64,000 nt of DNA from Betaproteobacteria bacterium (GCA_016705475.1 JADIYD010000012.1:225384-289383); one strand, 5' to 3'; shown: positions 1 to 9,068, numbered from the stretch's first letter. Made by a program: numbers and translations. The notes: generated by a model not told the origin, from the letters alone.

Positions 1-1
1 T

Positions 2-790
2 GGCGCATTGACCAACCAGCCGCCCGTTCCCGCCACAGCACCACTGACACAACCGGCAACCGGCACCACTCCCGGTCAACCCGCAAAACCGGGCGATATT
101 CAAGGCCGGCTTGACGCAGCCGGCGTAACAGCGCCGCTCAATGCGGTCGGTCAGCCGATCAACACCAACAAAACAGCAACCGTCAATTTTGAAGTCGACA
201 AAACAATTCGGCACACGAAGCAAGGTATGGGCGACATCAGGCGCCTCTCTGCTGCCATCGTGATCAATCATCGCAAGGATGTGGACAAGAATGGCCAGCC
301 CATCAACAAGGCACTTCCCGAAGCGGAGATGAAACAGATCAACGATCTCGTTCGTGAAGCCATGGGCTTCAACAAGGAACGTGGTGACTCCATTTCAGTA
401 GCGAATGCCCCCTTCACGGCCACTGAAAAGCTCGATAGCAGCATCCCGCTCTGGAAGGATCCAGAAACGATTTCGTACGGCAAGGATATTCTCAAATACC
501 TGATGATCGCCCTGATCGTTGCCTTCCTGTTCCTGAAGGTTATTCAGCCATCACTGAAGACGATGTTCCCGCCCCCCGCCGATCACCGCCATGCGCCAAC
601 GACCGCCGAGGGCGTTGCCGGCGCCGCGGGTCACGTGACGATTGCCGGCGTCGACGGAGAACCGGGCGAAGATCATGTCCGGATTGATCACTATGCCGTC
701 AAGGTTCAAAAAGCCCGCGACATCGCGCAGGCAGACCCGAAGGCCGTAGCCAACATTATCAAGGACTGGATGGGCGCCAATGCCTCCTAG
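2..790 (+). CDS. fliF: Flagellar MS-ring protein FliF, C-terminal part (5' truncated by window)
   Basis: The reading frame is open from the window edge, so only about the last 263 residues are visible. FliF forms the membrane MS-ring on which the rotor and export gate assemble. The visible part shows a Pro/Thr-rich linker, then the periplasmic segment of the FliF C-terminal domain (NFEVDKTIRHTKQ, LSAAIVINHR), one transmembrane helix (about residues 163-182, YLMIALIVAFLFLKVIQPSL) and a cytoplasmic tail of about 75 residues that in this family binds FliG. The end overlaps fliG by 11 bases, which suggests translational coupling at the head of a fliF-to-fliR operon. The true start lies upstream of the window. 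Confidence 0.95.
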   Translation, partial: GALTNQPPVPATAPLTQPATGTTPGQPAKPGDIQGRLDAAGVTAPLNAVGQPINTNKTATVNFEVDKTIRHTKQGMGDIRRLSAAIVINHRKDVDKNGQPINKALPEAEMKQINDLVREAMGFNKERGDSISVANAPFTATEKLDSSIPLWKDPETISYGKDILKYLMIALIVAFLFLKVIQPSLKTMFPPPADHRHAPTTAEGVAGAAGHVTIAGVDGEPGEDHVRIDHYAVKVQKARDIAQADPKAVANIIKDWMGANAS

Positions 791-1781
791 CGACGACGGC
801 CTGGAAAAGAGTGCAACCTTGCTGATCGCGCTGGGCGAGGACAACGCATCCGAAGTGCTCAAGCATCTCGGACCACGCGAGGTACAAAAACTCGGGCACG
901 CCATGGCGGCGCTCAAGAGCGTACAGCGATCAACAGTTGAAAGCGTTTTGGACGAGTTCCACAAAAACGCTGAAGAGCATTCGGCCGTCCATGTCGACAC
1001 CGACAACTACATTCGCTCCGTGTTGACCAAAGCGCTGGGCGACGACAAGGCATCGAACCTTATTTCACGCATCCTGCAGGGAGGCGAGACCTCGGGGATC
1101 GAGGGCTTGAAATGGATGGACGCGACAACCGTTGCCGACCTGATCAAGAACGAACACCCTCAGATTATCGCGACGATCCTGGTCCATCTGGAACATGACC
1201 ACTCCAGCGAGATTCTGAATCATTTCACCGAGCGCCTGCGCAATGACGTGGTGTTGCGTATCGCCACGCTCGAAGGGATTCAGCCCACCGCACTGCGTGA
1301 GCTGAACGAGGCAATGATGCGCATCCTGTCTGGCTCTACCAGCGTCAAGCGGACGGCAATGGGCGGCGTTCGCACCGTTGCCGAAATTCTCAACTTCATC
1401 GGCACGGCCAATGAAACATCCGTTGTCGACGCCATTCGTGAGTACGACCCGGACCTCGCCCAGAAGATTCTCGACGAAATGTTCGTTTTCGAAAATCTGA
1501 TGGAAATCGACGACCGCTCGATCCAGCTCATTTTGCGCGAAGTACAGTCCGATTCCCTGATCCTTGCGCTGAAGGGTGCCTCCCCCGATCTTCGCGAAAA
1601 GATTTTCAAGAACATGTCGCAACGAGCGGCAGAAATGTTGCGCGAAGATCTGGAGTCGAAGGGGCCTGTCCGTCTTTCCGAAGTCGAAGGCGAGCAGAAG
1701 GAAATCCTCAAGGTGGTACGGCGCCTGGCCGACGAGGGACAAATTGTCCTTGGTGGCGCCGGTGGCGAACAAATGGTCTAA
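780..1781 (+). CDS. fliG: Flagellar motor switch protein FliG
   Basis: 333 residues, the normal FliG length. FliG forms the upper C-ring: its N-terminal domain binds the FliF tail, the middle domain binds FliM, and the C-terminal domain carries the charged torque helix that meets the stator. Seen here: the N-terminal domain with LGPREVQKLGHAM, the middle EHPQIIATILVHL motif typical of FliG, and the C-terminal segment LILALKGASPDLREKIFKNM, which holds the charged torque residues. The ATG start lies inside the fliF end and fliH follows after 6 bases. The frame is intact and nothing is unusual. Confidence 0.98.
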   Translation: MPPSDDGLEKSATLLIALGEDNASEVLKHLGPREVQKLGHAMAALKSVQRSTVESVLDEFHKNAEEHSAVHVDTDNYIRSVLTKALGDDKASNLISRILQGGETSGIEGLKWMDATTVADLIKNEHPQIIATILVHLEHDHSSEILNHFTERLRNDVVLRIATLEGIQPTALRELNEAMMRILSGSTSVKRTAMGGVRTVAEILNFIGTANETSVVDAIREYDPDLAQKILDEMFVFENLMEIDDRSIQLILREVQSDSLILALKGASPDLREKIFKNMSQRAAEMLREDLESKGPVRLSEVEGEQKEILKVVRRLADEGQIVLGGAGGEQMV

Positions 1782-1787
1782 CCCGAG

Positions 1788-2510
1788 ATGGCAGGCGTCA
1801 TACCCAAGGACAAGCTCGCAAGCTACCAGCGCTGGAACATCGGCTCACTCGATGCAAAGCCAGCCGCGCCACCAACAAAGTCGCCCGCTGATAGCGCGAC
1901 CACCGCCGCCAGCGCGCCATCCGCCCCTCCGGTCCACGCCGAAGCTCACGTCATCATTCAAAGCCAGTCGAACACTGAAGAGACTGAGCGCCTCCACCAG
2001 GAAGCCCGGACCAGTGGTCACAGCCTTGGCTACCGTGAAGGACTGGAAGCCGGCCAAGAGGCTGTAGCAGCAACCATTGCCGAAACGACCGCGAGATTCG
2101 CCGAACTCCTGGGCAACCTTCAGGTTTCGCTGGCGCATCTTGACCAGCACGTAGCCGATCAGGTACTCAACCTTGCCCTTGAAGTGGCGGCGCAAGTGCT
2201 TCGTGGGGCTGTCAGCACTCGGCCCGAATTGCTTTTGCCAGTCATCCGCGAGGCGATCACTGCACTACCCCTGCACCATGCTCATATCGTCGTTCGGCTG
2301 AATCCGGCAGATGCGAAGGTGATTCGCGAACAGATCGGCGAGCAGATATCTCAATCAGGCGGGCATATCATTGATGACGCCGAGATTTCGCCCGGTGGGT
2401 GCCTGCTTGTGGCTGGTGCCAGTGAAGTCGATGCCACGATCGAAACACGTTGGAAGCGCGTGCTTGAATCCATCGGCGTCGATCCGTCGGAATGGATGAA
2501 CGCGCCTTGA
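1788..2510 (+). CDS. fliH: Flagellar export ATPase regulator FliH
   Basis: 240 residues. FliH is the peripheral-stalk-like partner and negative regulator of the FliI ATPase and links it to the C-ring. The N-terminal third is low complexity, rich in Ala, Pro and Ser. A Gly-spaced helix follows (GHSLGYREGLEAGQEA, the GxxxG-type pattern of FliH), then a conserved C-terminal domain (VADQVLNLALEVAAQVL, LNPADAKVI, GGCLLVAGASEVDATIETRW). It sits between fliG and fliI, overlapping fliI by 19 bases, the canonical order. The ATG at 1788 is the first in-frame start after the fliG stop. Confidence 0.95.
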   Translation: MAGVIPKDKLASYQRWNIGSLDAKPAAPPTKSPADSATTAASAPSAPPVHAEAHVIIQSQSNTEETERLHQEARTSGHSLGYREGLEAGQEAVAATIAETTARFAELLGNLQVSLAHLDQHVADQVLNLALEVAAQVLRGAVSTRPELLLPVIREAITALPLHHAHIVVRLNPADAKVIREQIGEQISQSGGHIIDDAEISPGGCLLVAGASEVDATIETRWKRVLESIGVDPSEWMNAP

Positions 2511-3910
2511 CCCCGCTTCCCGACCATGTCGGGCGTTGGCAGCGTTTCCTCGATGGCTGCCAACTTTCTGCCACGTCCGCTCAGCCACTCTGGCCGGCAG
2601 GCCGGCTGACACGGATCAATGGTCTGGTCATGGAAGCATCTGGCCTGAAGCTGCCACTGGGCAGTTCGTGTCACATCTTCCCAGCCAGTGGCGCGCCGGT
2701 TGAAGCCGAAGTTGTTGGGTTTTCCGGAGAAAAACTTTACCTGATGCCATCCGACGATGTTTTCGGACTGGCACCGGGAGCCCGCGTCATCGCCTGCGAG
2801 CCACCCAGCCCGGCTCCGCGTGTCGATTTCCCGGTCAAGCACAAACGTCGGGCCATTGATCGTGCCAAGCAAGGGCCGGTTGGAGACGAACTCCTGGGTC
2901 GGGTTCTCGATGGCGTCGGTCGCCCGCTCGATAACAAAGGCCCTCTTCGCTCCAACCTGACTCGCCCCCTGCAGAGCCGCCCGATCAACCCGATGACACG
3001 GGCGGCAATCGAGCACCCGCTCGACGTCGGCATTCGCTCCATCAATGCCTTACTGACCGTTGGCCGGGGACAACGCATGGGGCTGTTCGCCGGCTCCGGG
3101 GTTGGCAAGTCCGTACTCCTCGGCATGATGGCTCGCTATACCGAAGCGGAAGTGATCGTCGTTGGACTCATCGGCGAGCGCGGCCGCGAAGTAAAGGAGT
3201 TCATCGAACAGATTCTCGGCGAAGAAGGCATGCGCCGAGCCGTCGTCGTTGCTGCGCCGGCGGACACCGGGCCGCTGATGCGGCTTCAGGGTGCAGCCTA
3301 CGCAACAACGATTGCCGAGTATTTCCGCGACCAGGGCAAGCAGGTTCTCCTGATCATGGACTCCCTGACCCGTTACGCCATGGCGCAACGGGAAATTGCC
3401 CTGGCCATCGGCGAACCACCCGCTACGCGAGGTTATCCACCCTCCGTATTTGCCCGCTTGCCGCAACTTGTCGAACGCGCCGGCAATGGCCCCGAAGGCG
3501 GTGGTTCGATGACGGCTTTCTACACTGTTCTGGCCGAAGGCGATGACCAGCAGGACCCGATTGCCGACTCGGCGCGCGCCATTCTCGACGGCCATATCGT
3601 TCTATCCCGAACGCTCGCTGATGCCGGGCATTACCCGGCGATTGACATCGAGCAATCGATCAGCCGGGCCATGGTCAACCTGATTGAGCCCTCGCAACTG
3701 GATCAAATTCGCCGATTCAAGGTACTTTTTGCCCGCTATCAGCGCTCACGCGACCTGATTTCGGTTGGCGCCTATTCCCCCGGCTCCGATCCTGTTCTTG
3801 ACCAGGCCATCAGCCTGTATCCGCGCATGGAAGCCTTTCTGCAACAGCAATTGACCGAGCAGGCCGATTTTTCGAGCAGCATCGGCGCTCTTTCAGCCCT
3901 GTTCCCGTAA
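2492..3910 (+). CDS. fliI: Flagellum-specific export ATPase FliI
   Basis: 472 residues; an F1-beta-like ATPase that powers unfolding and release of export substrates and chaperones at the flagellar gate. Walker A is GSGVGKS at about residues 201-207, Walker B is in VLLIMDSLTRYA, and the family signature around PPATRGYPPSVFARLPQLVERAG is intact. The N-terminal region is somewhat longer than in E. coli. The ATG lies inside fliH. fliJ begins 3 bases after the stop. No frame breaks are seen. Confidence 0.98.
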   Translation: MDERALTPLPDHVGRWQRFLDGCQLSATSAQPLWPAGRLTRINGLVMEASGLKLPLGSSCHIFPASGAPVEAEVVGFSGEKLYLMPSDDVFGLAPGARVIACEPPSPAPRVDFPVKHKRRAIDRAKQGPVGDELLGRVLDGVGRPLDNKGPLRSNLTRPLQSRPINPMTRAAIEHPLDVGIRSINALLTVGRGQRMGLFAGSGVGKSVLLGMMARYTEAEVIVVGLIGERGREVKEFIEQILGEEGMRRAVVVAAPADTGPLMRLQGAAYATTIAEYFRDQGKQVLLIMDSLTRYAMAQREIALAIGEPPATRGYPPSVFARLPQLVERAGNGPEGGGSMTAFYTVLAEGDDQQDPIADSARAILDGHIVLSRTLADAGHYPAIDIEQSISRAMVNLIEPSQLDQIRRFKVLFARYQRSRDLISVGAYSPGSDPVLDQAISLYPRMEAFLQQQLTEQADFSSSIGALSALFP

Positions 3911-3913
3911 GCC

Positions 3914-4369
3914 ATGCCCAGCAAATTCTCATTGCAACCACTGCTGGACCTGATGCAGACCCGCACAGATGAAGCCACGCGTCAGCTCGGCCGGCTGATC
4001 TCTGCCGAACACAGCGCCCGAAGCCGCCTGCAGATGCTGGAAGACTATCGGGCCGAATACGCGATCAAGCTACGCGAAGCCTGCGCTCAGGGCCTCACGC
4101 CGATGGCCCTGCGCAATTATCAGGACTTTCTGGCTCGTATCGATGAGGCTATCAGCCAGCAAGCGCTGGCCGTTCGCCATTCGGAGCAGAGCACGGCCAG
4201 CGGCAAGGAAAACTGGAAAGAGCAGAACAAGCGACTGAAGGCTATTGACACACTGTCGCATCGTCACGATGTGCGAGAAAGGGTGCTCGACAACAAGCAG
4301 CAACAGAAAATTCTCGAAGAGCATTCGACGCGCAAATACGCCGTGCGCAACGATGATGACGCCGGCTAG
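3914..4369 (+). CDS. fliJ: Flagellar export chaperone FliJ
   Basis: 151 residues, predicted almost wholly alpha-helical with long heptad-like stretches (coiled coil), as in FliJ, which escorts export chaperones and contacts FliI and FlhA like an F1 gamma subunit. The opening SKFSLQPLLDLMQTRTDEATRQLG matches the family N-terminus in position and charge pattern only (low sequence conservation is normal for FliJ). Its position directly after fliI is the strongest support. The start is ATG three bases after the fliI stop. Confidence 0.93.
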   Translation: MPSKFSLQPLLDLMQTRTDEATRQLGRLISAEHSARSRLQMLEDYRAEYAIKLREACAQGLTPMALRNYQDFLARIDEAISQQALAVRHSEQSTASGKENWKEQNKRLKAIDTLSHRHDVRERVLDNKQQQKILEEHSTRKYAVRNDDDAG

Positions 4370-4373
4370 AATC

Positions 4374-4420
4374 AGGCATATGCCTTGCTTACCTTGAAAG
4401 CATCTTCATGCACTTCAAGG
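4374..4420 (+). repeat. Two adjacent inverted repeats between fliJ and fliK
   Basis: The fliJ-fliK gap holds a perfect 12-base palindrome AGGCATATGCCT (4374-4385). It is followed by a hairpin with arms CCTTGAA (4392-4398) and TTCAAGG (4414-4420) and an inner GCAT/ATGC pair. No T-tract follows, so it is not a classical intrinsic terminator. It may pace expression between the two halves of the operon or protect an RNA end; function is unknown. Confidence 0.5.
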
Positions 4421-4427
4421 TCTGATC

Positions 4428-5714
4428 ATGACTATTCCGGCAATTCCCAGTTTGATTGCAGCCATCGGTGGAAAAATGGCACCGCTTGGTCTAGGCGACA
4501 TCGTCCCGGAAACAGGTTTGCCGTTGGACTTCGCCGCCCTTCTGGCGGAGCAGATTCCCGCCGATGGACAGGCGGTTCCTTCGCTGCTGATCGCGAATAC
4601 AGCGCCTGGCATCCCCGCCGTCTCCAAACCGGACGGGGAGTTGCTCAGTGAAATTATCGCCAGGGTTATCCCTTCAAAAGACGGCGAGCTACTACCCATC
4701 TCCGACAAGCTACCGACAGTTACTCCCGCCACGGAGCAAAGCGCGGAAACCGTTCTGGCAGCGCTCGCTCCGAACGCCAAACAAGGCGCGACTTCACCGA
4801 TCATCGCCCCTGAAGGCGAAAAGAAAACCGAGGACAAGGGCAGGAAGTCAGCCCCTGACTCAGACACCATTCCGATCGATCCTGGCATGGCTGCTCAGTA
4901 CATCGTTCCGCTGGCGACAGCGCCCGTTCAAAATCGCCTTCCTGACACCGTCGACCGCAACAAGCTGCCTCTCCCCGAAAAAGCAGTCAAGGCAGACAGC
5001 CTGGAAGCTGATTCAAAAGAAGGGCGCTCAGCCCAATCCGAACGGATGCTTGCTGCCGCAAACGGCGGCACCGCTGCCAGCAGCGCCCCAGTCACATCAG
5101 CGGCCCAGGCCGGCGAACCCAGAATCAGTCCGCGATCCGAAAGCGCGAATGCGGCAATTCTTGCCGGCGACACCAACCCCGGCAACAGCGGCAACACGCC
5201 GGCCTTTGCGTCGGCACTTGCCGCTGCCGGCACTTCCGGTGCCAGCACAACAACAGCTCCACCCACCCAGCAGGCCACCGTCAACACGTCACTCCATTCG
5301 CCAAACTGGAGCCAGGATTTTGGTAGCAAAGTAGTCTGGCTCGCCAAGAACGATCAGCAGCTTGCCCAGATCAGCATAAATCCGCCACAACTGGGGCCTG
5401 TGCAAATCTCCATATCGATAAGCGGCGATCAGGCCACGGCCGTTTTCGCCTCGCCACACCCGGAAGTTCGCCAAGCCATTCAGGAGTCGCTGTCCCAACT
5501 TCGCGAAATGTTCTCGACTGCCGGCATCAGTCTCGGTCAAGCCAACGTTGGCAGCCATATGCCATCGCAGAACCGCGAAGCAGCCTTTCAGTTTGCCAAT
5601 GAAGCCCGCTCCTCCGGGGAAAACGCTATACTTTCGCCCGATAGCCACGCAAGCACCAATCCTGCCGGAATGCCAATTCAGCGGGGACGCGGTTTGGTTG
5701 ACCTGTTCGCATAA
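4428..5714 (+). CDS. fliK: Flagellar hook-length control protein FliK
   Basis: 428 residues. FliK is the secreted molecular ruler that measures hook length and triggers the switch of FlhB export specificity. The first 300 residues are low complexity (Ala, Pro, Thr, Ser), as expected for the ruler. The conserved C-terminal hook-length domain starts near residue 300, with LAQISINPPQLGPVQISIS and EVRQAIQESLSQLREMF, the part that contacts FlhB. Both ends sit between fliJ and fliL. The ATG at 4428 was chosen because it follows the hairpin region and opens with MTIPAIPSLIAA; a longer in-frame start is not evident. Confidence 0.95.
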   Translation: MTIPAIPSLIAAIGGKMAPLGLGDIVPETGLPLDFAALLAEQIPADGQAVPSLLIANTAPGIPAVSKPDGELLSEIIARVIPSKDGELLPISDKLPTVTPATEQSAETVLAALAPNAKQGATSPIIAPEGEKKTEDKGRKSAPDSDTIPIDPGMAAQYIVPLATAPVQNRLPDTVDRNKLPLPEKAVKADSLEADSKEGRSAQSERMLAAANGGTAASSAPVTSAAQAGEPRISPRSESANAAILAGDTNPGNSGNTPAFASALAAAGTSGASTTTAPPTQQATVNTSLHSPNWSQDFGSKVVWLAKNDQQLAQISINPPQLGPVQISISISGDQATAVFASPHPEVRQAIQESLSQLREMFSTAGISLGQANVGSHMPSQNREAAFQFANEARSSGENAILSPDSHASTNPAGMPIQRGRGLVDLFA

Positions 5715-5749
5715 CCGGATCGTCATGATCGAGTAAAGAGGGAGAGACA

Positions 5750-6316
5750 ATGGCCAAGGATGCCAAGCCAGCCGAAGAAGGGGCAGAAGCCCCCCCGAAA
5801 AAAAGCAAAAAAATGTTGATCATCATCCTGGCCGTCGTTCTCCTGGTGGTTCTGGGCGGAGGCGCTGCCTTCATGTTGCTCAAAAAAGGTGACCACGCCG
5901 AGGATGACGAGGAAACCGCTGAAGAAACGGCCAAGCCCGCCAAAAAGAAAGACAAGAAAAAGGAAAAGGACGCCCCGCCAGTTTTCATCAGCCTGGACGC
6001 ATTTACGGTCAATCTGGTTCCGGAAACCGGCGATCAGTATCTGCAGGTGGCGCTTTCTCTGGAAGTTGAAGATGCGACAGCCGAGCCGGACATCAAGGCC
6101 AAGATGCCGAAGATTCGCAACAACCTGACCCTGTTGCTATCCTCCAAGAAAGCATCCGAACTCTTGCCCAAGGAAGGCAAGGAGCAACTGGCTGAAGCAC
6201 TCAAGGACGAGATCAATTCCGTCATCGATCCTCCGGTGAAGAACAAGAAAGGTGTCGTTGTGGCACCCGAAGGCCCGGTCAAAGCCGTTCTCTTCACCTC
6301 ATTCATTATTCAGTAA
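5750..6316 (+). CDS. fliL: Flagellar basal-body-associated protein FliL
   Basis: 188 residues. FliL is a single-pass inner-membrane protein that associates with stator units and supports torque. It shows a short cytoplasmic N-terminus with Lys-rich KKSKK, one transmembrane helix (about residues 22-44, MLIIILAVVLLVVLGGG), then a very charged Glu/Lys linker and the periplasmic FliL domain (FTVNLVPETGDQYLQVALSLEV). A GGGAG ribosome-binding site precedes the ATG. fliM starts 6 bases after the stop. Confidence 0.96.
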   Translation: MAKDAKPAEEGAEAPPKKSKKMLIIILAVVLLVVLGGGAAFMLLKKGDHAEDDEETAEETAKPAKKKDKKKEKDAPPVFISLDAFTVNLVPETGDQYLQVALSLEVEDATAEPDIKAKMPKIRNNLTLLLSSKKASELLPKEGKEQLAEALKDEINSVIDPPVKNKKGVVVAPEGPVKAVLFTSFIIQ

Positions 6317-6322
6317 GGCCAC

Positions 6323-7339
6323 ATGGCGGGAGATTTCCTATCCCAGGACGAGGTTGATGCCCTGCTCAAGGGCGTCACCGGTGAAACCGACGAACCCGAC
6401 GATAACGAAGGGGAAGGCGGCGGGATACGTTCGTACAATCTCGGCACACAGGAGCGGATCGTCCGCGGCCGGATGCCAACGCTGGAACTGGTCAACGAGC
6501 GCTTCGCACGCTATCTGCGTATCGGCCTGTTCAACTACATGCATCGCAATGCGGAGATTTCAGTCGGCCCGATCCGCGTGCAGAAGTACAGCGAATTCAT
6601 CCGCAACCTGGTCGTACCGACCAACCTGAATCTGGTTATGTCTAAGCCGTTGCGTGGCACGGCCCTGTTCGTATTCGATCCGAACCTGGTGTTTTTGGTC
6701 GTCGACAACATGTTTGGCGGCGACGGTCGCTTCCATACCCGCGTTGAGGGACGAGACTTCACTGCCACAGAACAGCGCATCATTCAGGGTTTGCTGGGTG
6801 TCGTCTTCACCGAATACAGCAAATCCTGGAAACCGGTCTACGACATCAACTTCGAGTACATTCGCTCGGAAATGAACTCCCAGTTCGCGAATATTGCGAC
6901 GCCGTCCGAAATCGTTGTCTCGACGACCTTCACGCTTGAATTCGGCGGGGCGACGGCAGACATGCATATCTGCTTCCCGTACTCGATGCTTGAGCCGATA
7001 CGCGACCTGCTCTACAGCACGATGCAAAGCGACCAGTTGTCTACCGACAAGCGCTGGATCGGCACGCTGCGCAAGCAGTTGCAAGGCGCGGAAGTCGAAA
7101 TCGTCGCGCACTTGGGCACGGGAAAAATATCGCTGCGCGAAATTCTGAATCTCAAGGAGGGTGATGTTATTCCCCTCAACCTGTCGCCGCGAATCGAAGC
7201 ACAGGTGGATAACGTACCCTTGATGGAATGTTCCTATGGCCAGCAAAATGGCCAATACGCACTTAAAGTCGAGCGATTCATCGCTGCTTCGCCCGACGCA
7301 CCGCCCGGGGAACCGGTGATGGGAGAGAAAAATGGCTGA
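6323..7339 (+). CDS. fliM: Flagellar motor switch protein FliM
   Basis: 338 residues. FliM is the central C-ring switch protein that binds phospho-CheY and transmits the direction signal to FliG. The extreme N-terminus LSQDEVDALLKGV is the conserved CheY-docking peptide. The middle CheC-like domain carries VFDPNLVFLVVDNMFGGDGR, and the C-terminal SpoA domain carries ILNLKEGDVIPL. The gene overlaps fliN by 8 bases. The docking peptide is relevant to the CheZ motifs reported elsewhere in this window. Confidence 0.98.
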   Translation: MAGDFLSQDEVDALLKGVTGETDEPDDNEGEGGGIRSYNLGTQERIVRGRMPTLELVNERFARYLRIGLFNYMHRNAEISVGPIRVQKYSEFIRNLVVPTNLNLVMSKPLRGTALFVFDPNLVFLVVDNMFGGDGRFHTRVEGRDFTATEQRIIQGLLGVVFTEYSKSWKPVYDINFEYIRSEMNSQFANIATPSEIVVSTTFTLEFGGATADMHICFPYSMLEPIRDLLYSTMQSDQLSTDKRWIGTLRKQLQGAEVEIVAHLGTGKISLREILNLKEGDVIPLNLSPRIEAQVDNVPLMECSYGQQNGQYALKVERFIAASPDAPPGEPVMGEKNG

Positions 7340-7781
7340 CGAAATCGAAAAAATCGAAAACATGGAAACCCCCGCCGAGGACGACGGCCAGATCAGCGAG
7401 GACGATTGGGCTGCCGCCATGGCAGAGCAGGTCGTTAGCGAAGGCGCCGCCACGGCAAGCGTCCAGCCGGCTGACATATTTCCCTCGTTCTCAGCCCCAC
7501 CGGGCCAGGGCGGAATCATGAACGAACTCGACATGATTCTCGACATCCCCGTCCAGATCACTGTTGAGCTTGGCAGGACCAAAATCACCATCAAGAATCT
7601 CTTGCAACTGGCCCACGGGTCAGTCGTCGAACTCGACGCCATGGCTGGCGAGCCGATGGATGTTCTGGTCAATGGCACGCTCATCGCACAGGGCGAGGTC
7701 GTTGTCGTGAATGACAAGTTCGGTATCCGCCTGACTGACATCATCACGCCCTCGGAGCGCATGCGTAAACTCAACCGCTGA
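7332..7781 (+). CDS. fliN: Flagellar motor switch protein FliN
   Basis: 149 residues. FliN forms the lower rim of the C-ring and the docking site for FliH. A charged N-terminal arm of about 60 residues (ISEDDWAAAMAEQ) leads to the conserved SpoA domain (LDIPVQITVELGRTKITIKN, GSVVELDAMAGEPMDVLVNG, FGIRLTDIITPSERM). The ATG lies inside the fliM end. A 137-base gap separates it from fliO, the largest gap in this operon. Confidence 0.98.
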   Translation: MADEIEKIENMETPAEDDGQISEDDWAAAMAEQVVSEGAATASVQPADIFPSFSAPPGQGGIMNELDMILDIPVQITVELGRTKITIKNLLQLAHGSVVELDAMAGEPMDVLVNGTLIAQGEVVVVNDKFGIRLTDIITPSERMRKLNR

Positions 7782-7791
7782 TCGCCCCCGG

Positions 7792-7808
7792 CGTTGCCAA
7801 TGGCAACG
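7792..7808 (+). other. Hairpin downstream of fliN
   Basis: Perfect 7-bp stem CGTTGCC / GGCAACG with an AAT loop, 10 bases after the fliN stop. No continuous T-tract follows directly, so it is a weak terminator or attenuator candidate between the fliF-N and fliO-R halves of the operon. Confidence 0.4.
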
Positions 7809-7820
7809 TCGGCTGCCCTT

Positions 7821-7850
7821 TCAATTTTGGGCATTTTTCCCGGTTGACCG
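7821..7850 (+). repeat. Dispersed intergenic repeat, copy A
   Basis: A 30-base stretch ending in CCCGGTTGACCG, with a T-run just before and an AATTTTGGGC block at its left. It closely matches copies at 37321-37350 (+) and 50802-50830 (-); copies A and B agree at 25 of 29 positions by eye. It lies in the fliN-fliO gap. Confidence 0.5.
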
Positions 7851-7918
7851 TAGCAAAGCCAATTTTCGGGTTTGGGTTTAAGATAGCGCCCTGACACCAT
7901 CTGAATACGGTTCCCGAC

Positions 7919-8329
7919 TTGCTGCGTCTAACATTTCCACTGCTGCTGCCCCTCACCGCGTGGGCTGGCGACGCTGCCAATCCTGGCATTCCGGCCGGCA
8001 CCTACGTCCAGGCAATGCTCGCCCTTCTGCTCATCGTCGGACTGCTTTTCGGGACCGCCTGGCTTGCCCGAAAACTCTCTGGCGGCAAAGGATTCGGCCA
8101 GGGTGGCATGAAGATCGTCGGCGGCGTTGCACTGGGCCCGCGCGAGCGTATCGTGCTGGTCGAAGTGGGCGAAACCTGGCTGGTCATTGGCATTGTCCCG
8201 GGACAGATTCGAACGCTGCATCAACTCCCCAAGGGAAGCAGCGTGGATCTTGAGGCCGCCACCGGTACCGTTGAAGCGCCATTTGCCCAGTGGCTGAAAT
8301 CCATCAAGGAACGCCAGAACAATGCTTAA
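7919..8329 (+). CDS. fliO: Flagellar biosynthetic protein FliO
   Basis: 136 residues. FliO is a small membrane protein needed for stable assembly of the FliP ring in the export gate. It has an N-terminal signal or anchor (LRLTFPLLLPLTAWAG), one transmembrane helix (about residues 31-51, AMLALLLIVGLLFGTAWLA) and the conserved cytoplasmic stretch MKIVGGVALGPRERIVLVEVGETWLVIG. The best start is TTG at 7919; an in-frame TGA at 7892 limits extension and no strong ribosome-binding site is visible, so the start is uncertain. It overlaps fliP by 8 bases. Confidence 0.93.
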   Translation: MLRLTFPLLLPLTAWAGDAANPGIPAGTYVQAMLALLLIVGLLFGTAWLARKLSGGKGFGQGGMKIVGGVALGPRERIVLVEVGETWLVIGIVPGQIRTLHQLPKGSSVDLEAATGTVEAPFAQWLKSIKERQNNA

Positions 8330-9068
8330 GCGAGTCACATTAGGGCTCGCCCTGCTGCTCCCCCCGATCATCGCACTGGCCCAGGCCTCGGGCGGACTGC
8401 CTTCGGTTACCAGCACGCCTTCGGGTGGTGGCGGCACTACCTACAGTCTGACCATCCAGACGCTGCTCTTCCTTACGGCGCTGACCTTCCTGCCGGCCGC
8501 CATTCTGATGATGACGAGCTTCACCCGCATCATCATCGTGCTCTCCCTGCTCCGCCATGCCATGGGTACGCAGACATCGCCGCCCAACCAGATTTTGGTC
8601 GGACTAGCCCTGTTCCTGACTTTTTTCATCATGTCGCCGACTCTCGACAAAGTCTATACCGACGCCTATCTGCCGCTGTCGGAAAACAAGATCAACATTG
8701 CCCAGGCTGGCGAGCGAGCTGCGGTGCCGATGCGCAGTTTCATGTTGCGCCAGACCCGGGAGGCCGATATCGCGATGCTGGCGGGTGTCGCCAAGGTCGA
8801 CAAAATTGAAAACCCTGACGACATTCCCCTGCGCGTCCTGGTGCCAGCCTTCGTCATCAGCGAGTTAAAAACAGCGTTTCAGATAGGCTTCATCATTTTT
8901 ATCCCCTTCCTGATCATCGATATGGTGGTCGCCAGCCTGTTGATGTCGATGGGCATGATGATGATGTCGCCCGTCATGGTCGCCCTGCCATTCAAGCTGA
9001 TGCTCTTCGTCCTCGTCGATGGCTGGCACCTCGTTATCGGCTCGCTAGTGAAGAGTTTCAACCCATGA
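8322..9068 (+). CDS. fliP: Flagellar export gate protein FliP
   Basis: 248 residues, the usual length. FliP, with FliQ and FliR, forms the export-gate core inside the MS-ring. It has a cleavable signal peptide (about residues 1-22, ending ALAQA), several membrane helices (LFLTALTFLPAAILMMTSFTR, ILVGLALFLTFFIMSPTLD, GFIIFIPFLIIDMVVASLLMSMGMMM) and the FliP signature near TAFQIGF. Overlaps of 8 bases with fliO and 4 with fliQ indicate coupling. Confidence 0.98.
   Translation: MLKRVTLGLALLLPPIIALAQASGGLPSVTSTPSGGGGTTYSLTIQTLLFLTALTFLPAAILMMTSFTRIIIVLSLLRHAMGTQTSPPNQILVGLALFLTFFIMSPTLDKVYTDAYLPLSENKINIAQAGERAAVPMRSFMLRQTREADIAMLAGVAKVDKIENPDDIPLRVLVPAFVISELKTAFQIGFIIFIPFLIIDMVVASLLMSMGMMMMSPVMVALPFKLMLFVLVDGWHLVIGSLVKSFNP

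Noticed and set aside
6560..7900. Open frame of 446 codons on the minus strand opposite fliM-fliN
   Set aside because: It is antisense to two conserved switch genes and has no family-like features.
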